Shown here one piece after another: positions 12,971-18,642 of a stretch of 18,642 nucleotides of DNA. This stretch comes from Acidimicrobiales bacterium. GTDB taxonomy: Bacteria > Actinomycetota > Acidimicrobiia > Acidimicrobiales > RAAP-2. Location of the stretch: NCBI GenBank assembly GCA_017883125.1, contig JADGOD010000134.1:1-18642 (forward strand), read 5' to 3'. A program made the position numbers and the translations under genes. Under the pieces are notes generated by a model that worked only from the letters and a program-made list of their open reading frames with translations, was not told the DNA's origin and searched no databases. Numbering within the stretch: the first letter of the stretch is position 1; each line of letters starts with the position of its first letter.

Positions 12971-14641
12971 GTGTCTGCCGAGCAACGACAAGAGAGCGAC
13001 GTCGAGGGTACGAAGCGCTCGAGCGAGCACCTGCGCGGCACGCTCGCCCTCGGGATCGACGACGGCGAGCCCAACTTCTCGGCCGACGACGAGCAACTCC
13101 TCAAGTTCCACGGAATCTACGCCCAGGACGACCGCGACGTCCGCCGGGCTCGGTCTCTCGCCGGCGAGCCGCTCGAATACAGCTTCATGATCCGCGTCGC
13201 CATCCCCGGTGGCCGACTGACCCCGGCCCAGTGGCTGGCCCTCGACCAGATCTCCTCGGACGTCGCCGACGGCACGCTCAGGCTCACCACCCGCCAGGCC
13301 GTCCAGTTCCACGGGGTTCGCAAGGGAGGGCTTCGTCCGCTCGCCCGAGCGCTGGACGGCCACCTGATGACGTCGTTCGCAGCCTGTGGGGACGTGGTCC
13401 GCAACATCGTCACCTGCCCCGGCCTCCAGAGCGAGGACCCGACCGGCTCGCTGACCGAGATCACCGAGCACCTGGCCAGGACCTTCAAACCTGCCACGGC
13501 AGCCCACTGGGAGATCTTCGTCGACGGGAAGGCGGCTGCCTCGCGGGAGGAGACCCAAGAGCGCTCCTTCTACGGTGCCACCTACCTGCCGAGGAAGTTC
13601 AAGATCGCCATCGCCCACCCCGGGGACAACTGCGTCGACGTCTTCGCCCAGGACCTCGGACTCGTCCCCGGCAGTCACCCTGATGCGGGCGAAGGGTTCA
13701 CGGTGCTCGTCGGTGGTGGCCTGGGTCGCTCCTATGCCAACCCCGACACGTTCCCCCGCCTCGCCGATCCCTTGACCTTCGCCACCTACGGCGAGATCGA
13801 CGACGTGATCATGGCGGTCATCAACACCTACCGCGAGCTCGGTGACCGGACCGATCGCAGACGGGCGCGGATGAAGTACGTCGTCGCCGACATCGGGATC
13901 GAGAGGTTCCGAGACGAGATCGTCGCCCGCCTGGGCCGCCCCCTTCGCGATCCGCTCCCCCTCATGCCCGAGATCGACACCGACGACCACCTCGGGTGGC
14001 GTCACCTCCCCGACGGGAGGCTCCAGATCGGCATCCGGGTCTCCGCAGGCCGAGTTAAGGACGTAGACGGCGGAACCCGGCTGCGCTCGGCGCTCCGGCG
14101 CATCGCCGAGGAGTACCCGGTGAGCTTCTACATCACCCCCCAGCAGGACATCCTCGTCTCCAGCGTGCCGGCCGAGTTCCAGGAGCAGATCGACAAGATC
14201 CTCTTCGACCACGACGTGGCCTCCGTGGAGTCTCTGGGACCCGTGGAGCGCAACGCCCTCGCCTGCCCTGCGCTTCCCACATGCGGCCAGGCGTTGACCG
14301 AGTCCGAGCGACGTCTCCCTGAGCTCGTCGGGCTGATCGAAGGCCAGCTCCAATCCAGCGGGCTCGGCGGCCGACGGCTCCAGCTGCGGATGACGGGCTG
14401 CCCGAACGGCTGCGCACGGCCAGCCGTCGCCGAGATCGGCGTCGTCGGGAGGACCAAGTCGACCTACGACATCTTCCTCGGAGGCGGCCCCAGAGGAGAC
14501 CGGCTGGCCACGCTGCACCGCGAGAAGGTCAAGCTCGAGGAGATCCCCGAGCTCCTCGAGCCCCTCTTCGCTCGGTGGAGGGACGAAGGTGGAGAGGGCG
14601 AGTCTTTCGGAGACTTCCTCACGAGGGTAGAAGGGCCGTGA
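12971..14641 (+). CDS. cysI: Sulfite reductase hemoprotein (siroheme, [4Fe-4S])
   Basis: A 556-residue assimilatory sulfite reductase that reduces sulfite to sulfide with six electrons. The siroheme/[4Fe-4S] ligands are Cys432 and Cys438 (CPALPTC) and Cys477 and Cys481 (CPNGC). This is the same arrangement, and almost the same numbering, as E. coli CysI. The 'KFHGIYAQDDRDVR' and 'YSFMIRVAIPGGRLTP' segments at the N-terminus and the sulfite-binding 'LRLTTRQAVQFHG' are also CysI-like. Nitrite reductase is less likely given the neighbouring cys genes. The GTG start has GGGAGG seven bases upstream. The stop overlaps the methyltransferase start by four bases (GTGA). No flavoprotein CysJ or ferredoxin gene is in view, so the electron donor is unknown. 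Confidence 0.93.
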   Translation: MSAEQRQESDVEGTKRSSEHLRGTLALGIDDGEPNFSADDEQLLKFHGIYAQDDRDVRRARSLAGEPLEYSFMIRVAIPGGRLTPAQWLALDQISSDVADGTLRLTTRQAVQFHGVRKGGLRPLARALDGHLMTSFAACGDVVRNIVTCPGLQSEDPTGSLTEITEHLARTFKPATAAHWEIFVDGKAAASREETQERSFYGATYLPRKFKIAIAHPGDNCVDVFAQDLGLVPGSHPDAGEGFTVLVGGGLGRSYANPDTFPRLADPLTFATYGEIDDVIMAVINTYRELGDRTDRRRARMKYVVADIGIERFRDEIVARLGRPLRDPLPLMPEIDTDDHLGWRHLPDGRLQIGIRVSAGRVKDVDGGTRLRSALRRIAEEYPVSFYITPQQDILVSSVPAEFQEQIDKILFDHDVASVESLGPVERNALACPALPTCGQALTESERRLPELVGLIEGQLQSSGLGGRRLQLRMTGCPNGCARPAVAEIGVVGRTKSTYDIFLGGGPRGDRLATLHREKVKLEEIPELLEPLFARWRDEGGEGESFGDFLTRVEGP

Positions 14642-15369
14642 CGGTCCACCTCGTCGGAGCTGGCCCGGGTGACTCGGATCTCCTCACCCTCCGCGCGGCG
14701 AGGCTCCTCGAGATCGCCGACGTCGTCGTCCACGACCGACTCGTCGATCCGTCGGTCCTCGCCCTCGTCCCGCCGGACGTCGAGCTGATCGACGTGGGCA
14801 AGCGGCCCGGGCACTCACACTCCCAGGAGCTCATCAACGAGCTGCTGATCACATTGGGCCGGCAGCACGCCTGTGTCGTGCGACTCAAGGGGGGAGATCC
14901 GTTCATCTTCGGCAGAGGCGGCGAGGAGCTCGCCGCCCTCCGCGACGCAGGGGTCCGATGCGAGGTCGTCCCCGGCGTCACCTCGGCGCTCAGCGGTCCC
15001 CTCGCCGCCGGGATCCCGCTGACCCACCGAGGGGTCTCCCACGGGGTCACCGTGGTGACGGGGCACACCCGCGACGGCCAGGGTGTCGACTTCCGCCGGC
15101 TGGCGAACTCCCAGCTGAGCCTCGTCGTCTTGATGGGGGTGACGTTCCGGGCCTCCATCGCCGCCCAGCTCACCGCCGGCGGTCTGGACCGAGAGACCCC
15201 TGTTGCCGTGATCGAGCGAGCATGGACCAGGGACCAGCGGGTCGTCCGAGGGATCCTCTCCGGGCTCGGAGATCTCGACATCGACTCACCGGCGATCATC
15301 GTCATCGGCCCAGCGGCCCAGCTCGATCTCACCGCGTTGGGCTCTCTCGCCGAGGTGGCGTCGGCCTGA
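14638..15369 (+). CDS. cobA: Uroporphyrinogen-III C-methyltransferase (SUMT)
   Basis: A 243-residue SAM-dependent methyltransferase that converts uroporphyrinogen III to precorrin-2, the first step of siroheme (and cobalamin) synthesis. The family motifs are clear: 'VHLVGAGPGDSDLLTLRA' at the N-terminus, 'VVHDRLV', 'VVRLKGGDPFIFGRGGEE' near residue 80, and 'VVPGVTSALSGPLAAGIPLT'. Its length is that of a stand-alone SUMT without CysG or HemD fusions. The start is a GTG at 14638, overlapping the sulfite reductase stop and preceded by AAGGG. The frame stays open to 14575 but only inside the sulfite reductase gene. It shares one base (TGATG) with the next gene. Placement directly after sulfite reductase indicates that it supplies the siroheme cofactor. 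Confidence 0.95.
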   Translation: MTVHLVGAGPGDSDLLTLRAARLLEIADVVVHDRLVDPSVLALVPPDVELIDVGKRPGHSHSQELINELLITLGRQHACVVRLKGGDPFIFGRGGEELAALRDAGVRCEVVPGVTSALSGPLAAGIPLTHRGVSHGVTVVTGHTRDGQGVDFRRLANSQLSLVVLMGVTFRASIAAQLTAGGLDRETPVAVIERAWTRDQRVVRGILSGLGDLDIDSPAIIVIGPAAQLDLTALGSLAEVASA

Positions 15370-15980
15370 TGCTCCATCTGGCGGCCAACCTCGAGGGCCA
15401 GCCGGTGCTGGTCATCGGCGCAGGGGCCGTCGGGGCCCACAAGGCGGGACAGCTCCTCGACGCCGGCGCCCTGGTGGCGGTCATCGCCGCAGAGGTGGTC
15501 GCCCCGCTCCCCCTCGGGCTCGTCTCCGTCGAGGTCCGGCCGTATCGAACCGGCGACGTTGCGGGGCACCTCCTGGTCGTCTCCGCCACCGGCGACGGTG
15601 CGACCAACGATCAGATCGTCGCCGAGGCGGCAGTGGCGAAGACCTGGCTCAACGTCGTCGACGATCCCGGCCGATCGAACTTCTTCTTCGCCGCCACCCA
15701 TCGATCAGGGGAGGTGGTGGTCTCGGTCTCGACCGAGGGAGGATCGCCGGCGCTCGCCCAGGTCTTGCGCAACAGGATCGCCGACTCGCTCCCCGAAGAT
15801 CTGGCTGAGATCGTGGCGGTCCTCCGAGTCGAGCGGGAGGCGCTGCACGCATCGGGCGTGAGCACCGAGGGCTTCGACTGGACCTCTCGGATCACCGAGC
15901 TCCTCGAGGGGGGCGGGCCAGCCTCCACCAGAGATGCCCGCTCGACCTCGACGGTGACGCCGGAGCCCTCCACGCTCTGA
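15369..15980 (+). CDS. Precorrin-2 dehydrogenase / sirohydrochlorin ferrochelatase (Met8/CysG-N type)
   Basis: A 203-residue protein equivalent to yeast Met8p and the N-terminal half of CysG. It oxidises precorrin-2 with NAD+ and may insert Fe2+ to finish siroheme. The NAD site is 'VLVIGAGAVGAHKAGQLLDA' (13-32). The region 'WLNVVDDPGRSNFFFAAT' (93-110) carries the Asp (98 or 99) that is catalytic in Met8p, and 'VSVSTEGGSPALAQVLRNRI' is the conserved dimer segment. The ATG shares one base with the SUMT stop. The last 30 or so residues, rich in Ser/Thr/Pro, look like a free tail. It is the final gene of the sulfite reductase-siroheme operon, and a palindrome follows at once. Confidence 0.92.
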   Translation: MLHLAANLEGQPVLVIGAGAVGAHKAGQLLDAGALVAVIAAEVVAPLPLGLVSVEVRPYRTGDVAGHLLVVSATGDGATNDQIVAEAAVAKTWLNVVDDPGRSNFFFAATHRSGEVVVSVSTEGGSPALAQVLRNRIADSLPEDLAEIVAVLRVEREALHASGVSTEGFDWTSRITELLEGGGPASTRDARSTSTVTPEPSTL

Positions 15981-15986
15981 GTGCCC

Positions 15987-16010
15987 AGCAGCCGGTAGCT
16001 ACCGGCTGCT
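15987..16010. terminator. 24-base perfect palindrome, bidirectional terminator candidate
   Basis: AGCAGCCGGTAG is followed directly by its exact reverse complement. It fills most of the 37-base gap between two convergent stops (15980 and 16018). The RNA would fold into a 10-base-pair GC-rich stem from either strand. There is no T-tract, so it resembles the tail-less terminators reported in high-GC actinobacteria. Confidence 0.6.
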
Positions 16011-16017
16011 CACACCG

Positions 16018-17319
16018 CTACTCGCCGTTGAGGAGGAGCGGGGGGCCGACCATACCGGCGGCGACCGTGACGTTGGTCGCCTCATCGATCAGGACGAAGC
16101 TGCCCGTGATCCGGTTGTGCGCATAGATGTCGACGGCCAGCGGCGACGCCGTCGTGATGGTGACGACGCCGATCTCGTTGATGAGTAGCTCGTCGACGGG
16201 CACGAGGTTCAGGTCGTTGACGTCGAGGCGTGCGTCGACCGAAGCGATCATCGCCGGGGTCGACCGGGTCGTGTGCTTGATCCGGTACCGGGTGTTCGCC
16301 CGCAGCGGGGTGGGGGTGAACCAGCACACGGTTGCGGTGAACTCTGAGGTCACGGTCGGGAGGTCACCGGATCCCACGATGAGGTCACCGCGTGAGACAT
16401 CGAGGTCATCGCTCAGCGAGACCGAGACCGAGAGCCCCACCAAGGCCTCCTCGGCCGGGCCAGCGGGCGTCTCTATGGCGCTCACCGTGCTGCGGAGCCC
16501 CTGAGGGAGCACGGTGACGTCCTCTCCGACTCGCAGCGGCGCTCCGTCGACCATCCCGGCATACGACCGGCCTCCCCCGGGATGGCGGAGGATCCACTGG
16601 ACGGGGAGTCGCGCCGCACGGGTGACGTCATCGCCATGGGTGCCGGCCCATCCGCCGGTGGGCGCCGCCTCGAGCGCCTCGAGGACCGTCGGGCCGTCGT
16701 AGAAGGGAGCGGCCGATGAGGCCTCGACGACGTTGTCTCCATAGAGGGCGGAGATGGGGATCACCGTGAGCGACTCGATGCCCAGCGTGGCGCTGAGCTG
16801 CTCCATCTCGGCCACCACATTATCGAAGGCCTTCTCGCTCCACCCGACGCGGTCCATCTTGTTGGCGCAGACGATCAGCTGGCGCACACCGAGCAGCGCG
16901 GCGATGCAGAGGTGCCGGCGCGTCTGCTCCTTCACGCCGCTGGTGGCGTCGACGACGACGAGAGCGAGATCGGCGGTCGAGGCGCCGGTCGCCATGTTCG
17001 CCGTGTACTGCACATGTCCCGGGCAGTCGGCGATGACGAACTTGCGCCGCGGGGTTGCCGCGTAGCGATAGGCGACGTCGATGGTGATGCCCTGCTCTCG
17101 CTCGGCGCGCAGGCCATCGGTCACGAAGGAGAGGTCGACATCCCCCACGCCTCGGTTGCGAGAGGCTTCCACCACAGCATCGAACTGGTCATCGAAGAGC
17201 TGACGGGTGTCGACGAGGAGCCGTCCGATGACGGTCGACTTGCCGTCATCGACTGATCCGATGGTGGCGAAGCGAAGAAGGTTGACGACCGGGGAGACGT
17301 CGAGATCTGCGATGGGCAT
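16018..17319 (-). CDS. cysN: Sulfate adenylyltransferase subunit 1 (ATP sulfurylase GTPase)
   Basis: A 433-residue GTPase subunit that activates ATP sulfurylase. The GTPase motifs are G1 GSVDDGKST (21-29), a G2 region 'EREQGITIDVAYRY', G3 DCPGH, G4 NKMD and a G5-like SAL. EF-Tu-like beta-barrel domains follow. The protein ends where CysN ends; there is no APS kinase (CysC) domain, unlike the CysNC fusion of many actinobacteria. The ATG follows the cysD stop with no gap, so the two are translated together. GTP hydrolysis drives the otherwise unfavourable formation of APS from sulfate and ATP. It converges on the siroheme operon. Confidence 0.95.
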   Translation of the reverse strand: MPIADLDVSPVVNLLRFATIGSVDDGKSTVIGRLLVDTRQLFDDQFDAVVEASRNRGVGDVDLSFVTDGLRAEREQGITIDVAYRYAATPRRKFVIADCPGHVQYTANMATGASTADLALVVVDATSGVKEQTRRHLCIAALLGVRQLIVCANKMDRVGWSEKAFDNVVAEMEQLSATLGIESLTVIPISALYGDNVVEASSAAPFYDGPTVLEALEAAPTGGWAGTHGDDVTRAARLPVQWILRHPGGGRSYAGMVDGAPLRVGEDVTVLPQGLRSTVSAIETPAGPAEEALVGLSVSVSLSDDLDVSRGDLIVGSGDLPTVTSEFTATVCWFTPTPLRANTRYRIKHTTRSTPAMIASVDARLDVNDLNLVPVDELLINEIGVVTITTASPLAVDIYAHNRITGSFVLIDEATNVTVAAGMVGPPLLLNGE

Positions 17320-18240
17320 CTAGAAGTAGCCCTCACGCTTCCGGTCCTCCATGGCGGTCTCCGAGAACCGATCATCGGCCCGTGTCGCTCCGCGCTCGGA
17401 GATCCTCGACGACGCCGTCTCGACGATGATCTGGTCGATCGTGTCGGCTCCCGACAGGACCGCACCGGTGCAGGTGGCATCACCCACCGTCCGGAAGCGG
17501 ACCGTCTCGTTCTTCGAGACCTCCCCCGGACGGGGCTTGACCCAGTCCGAGAGGGACAGCAGCATCCCGTCGCGCTGGATGACGTCGCGGGTGTGCGCGT
17601 AGTAGATCGACGGGAGCTCGATGCCTTCGCGCTCGATGTACTGCCAGATGTCGAGCTCGGTCCAGTCAGAGAGGGGGAAGCAGCGAAGGTGCTCGCCTCC
17701 AGAGACCTTTCCCTGATAGAGCTGCCAGAGCTCGGGGCGCTGGCGTCGGGGATCCCACTCACCGAACGAGTTGCGGAACGAGAGGACGCGCTCCTTGGCT
17801 CGGGCCTTGTCCTCATCTCGACGGGCCCCACCGAACGCTGCGTCGAAGCGGTTCTCGGTGATGGCATCGAGCAGCGTCACGGTCTGGAGGCGGTTGCGCA
17901 TCCCGTCCGGTCCGGGATCGACGACCCGGCCGGCGTCGATCGAGTCCTGGACCTTGGCCACGATCAGCCGTTCGCCGAGCGATTCGATCACCGAGTCCCG
18001 GAAGGCGATGACCTCGTCGAAGTTGTGACCCGTGTCGACGTGCATGATCGGGAAGGGCAGCTTGGAAGGGGCAAACGCCTTGACCGCAAGGTGGAGGAGC
18101 ACGGCGGAGTCCTTGCCGCCGCTGAAAAGCAGGACGGGACGCTCACACTCGGCCGCCACCTCACGAATGATGAAGATGGCGTGTGACTCGAGCAGGTCGA
18201 GGTGGTCAATCCTCTCAGCTGCGGTGGTCGTAGCGGTCAC
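17320..18240 (-). CDS. cysD: Sulfate adenylyltransferase subunit 2
   Basis: A 306-residue PP-loop subunit that makes APS from sulfate and ATP with CysN. The ATP-binding motif is LLFSGGKDSAV (37-47). 'HVDTGHNFDEVIAFRD', 'FGGARRDEDKARAKERV' and 'CFPLSDWTELDIWQYI' are all typical of CysD. The GTG at 18240 is chosen because GGAG lies six bases upstream and because it gives the usual family length of about 300. The frame stays open to the window edge, but that extension crosses the divergent promoter and the cysH gene, so it is not coding. A minus-strand promoter is visible (-35 TTGACC at 18356-18351, 17-base spacer, -10 TATCAA at 18333-18328), giving a leader of about 80 bases. Confidence 0.95.
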   Translation of the reverse strand: MTATTTAAERIDHLDLLESHAIFIIREVAAECERPVLLFSGGKDSAVLLHLAVKAFAPSKLPFPIMHVDTGHNFDEVIAFRDSVIESLGERLIVAKVQDSIDAGRVVDPGPDGMRNRLQTVTLLDAITENRFDAAFGGARRDEDKARAKERVLSFRNSFGEWDPRRQRPELWQLYQGKVSGGEHLRCFPLSDWTELDIWQYIEREGIELPSIYYAHTRDVIQRDGMLLSLSDWVKPRPGEVSKNETVRFRTVGDATCTGAVLSGADTIDQIIVETASSRISERGATRADDRFSETAMEDRKREGYF

Positions 18241-18320
18241 ACGGGGCTCCGTTGCGTTCGTCGGTATCGGACTTTCCTTGGAGAAAATCGGGAGCAGGAC
18301 TGAGCGTGACCCATCACCCC

Positions 18321-18363
18321 TGATCAATTGATAACAAACCTGATCAACTTGGTCAAGTATAGT
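18321..18363. promoter_or_regulatory. Divergent cysD / cysH promoter with sulfur dyad
   Basis: This AT-rich island carries two facing promoters. On the minus strand, TTGACC-N17-TATCAA serves cysD. On the plus strand, a TATAGT -10 element (18358-18363) serves cysH. Between and over them lies the dyad CCTGATC-AACTT-GGTCAAG (18339-18357), which is similar in arms, spacer and length to the one before the sulfite reductase. A second palindrome, ATCAATTGAT (18323-18332), covers the cysD -10 element. A repressor bound here would shut both directions. Confidence 0.6.
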
Positions 18364-18433
18364 TCCTCGAGACGGCGAGGCAAATGCCACAGCCTGAGAC
18401 CGAACCCACGAACCCGAGCCGAGGGACAGATCC

Positions 18434-18642
18434 ATGACGACCACCAACGACAGCTCACCGCGTGATGCCGAGCTCGCGGAGATCTCCGCCTCCTTCGAGG
18501 CCTCCCCTCCCGGGGCGGTCCTCCGCTGGGCGTTCGAGCGGTTCGGTGACGACCTGGTGCTGGCCTGCTCGTTCCAGGACATCGTGCTGCTCGACCTGTC
18601 ACTCCAGGTCAACCCGAAGCTGGAGGTCATCTTCTTGGACAC
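18434..18642 (+). CDS. cysH: APS/PAPS reductase, 5' part
   Basis: The first 69 codons of a phosphosulfate reductase gene; the rest is beyond the window. The segment FGDDLVLACSFQDIVLL contains the PP-loop-like start of the CysH fold, and 'EVIFLDT' is the conserved strand that continues as GxxFxET in the family. GAGGGA lies seven bases before the ATG. The enzyme reduces APS or PAPS to sulfite, which the sulfite reductase in this window would take to sulfide. The paired-Cys motifs that mark APS-reducing, iron-sulfur forms are not visible. The absence of a CysC domain nearby makes APS the more likely substrate, which is inference. The gene is divergent from cysD. Confidence 0.88.
   Translation, partial: MTTTNDSSPRDAELAEISASFEASPPGAVLRWAFERFGDDLVLACSFQDIVLLDLSLQVNPKLEVIFLD

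Noticed and set aside
12932..14518. A 528-codon ORF on the minus strand across the sulfite reductase gene
   Set aside because: It is antisense to a gene with all its cluster ligands intact and is Gly/Asp/Val/Glu-rich without any family motif, a common by-product of high GC in third codon positions.
18241..18642. Extension of cysD to a 440-residue protein reaching the window edge
   Set aside because: It would cross the divergent promoter and run antisense through the cysH start. The GTG at 18240 gives the normal family length.

Overview
The window looks like chromosomal DNA of a high-GC actinobacterium. I judge this from the base composition, frequent GTG starts, 1-4 base stop/start overlaps, likely leaderless starts, a mycofactocin-type short-chain dehydrogenase and an MmpS-like lipoprotein. 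A member of the Acidimicrobiia would fit, but the sequence alone does not settle the class. I see no tRNA, rRNA, CRISPR array, intact insertion sequence or phage gene.

Left part (1-6300). The 3' end of an enoyl-CoA hydratase gene runs in from the left. Next comes a minus-strand cluster: MmpS-like lipoprotein, metallophosphoesterase, a COG4280-type polytopic membrane protein with two ExxE motifs, and a small membrane protein. The last three overlap end to end. A mycofactocin-type SDR, a 495-base gap, an unrecognised 268-residue protein and a Gmad2-domain lipoprotein follow. Just beyond lies a scar where the N-terminal piece of an ABC ATPase gene abuts the C-terminal piece of an acyl-CoA ligase gene.

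Middle part (6496-12970). A TetR regulator and a 14-TM DHA2 drug exporter overlap by four bases. A GGAAC-TTCG-GTTCC dyad lies in the exporter promoter, so this looks like a self-controlled efflux unit. Divergent from it, a CsoR/CstR-type palindrome overlaps the start of a 52-residue Cys-rich protein that was too small for the supplied ORF list. A CoA-disulfide reductase-rhodanese fusion follows, suggesting a persulfide or metal stress module. A SAM methyltransferase (convergent), a second SDR of the 3-hydroxyacyl-CoA dehydrogenase kind and a degraded MFS N-terminus complete this part.

Right part (12971-18642). This is an assimilatory sulfate-reduction locus. Sulfite reductase, uroporphyrinogen-III methyltransferase and precorrin-2 dehydrogenase/ferrochelatase are translationally coupled on the plus strand, so the enzyme and the makers of its siroheme cofactor are co-expressed. 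A 24-base perfect palindrome separates them from the convergent cysD-cysN pair (ATP sulfurylase). cysH (APS/PAPS reductase) is divergent from cysD and is cut by the window end. The sulfite reductase promoter and the cysH/cysD divergent promoter carry matching 19-base dyads in AT-rich islands. This points to one unidentified sulfur regulator and is the most interesting regulatory observation here.
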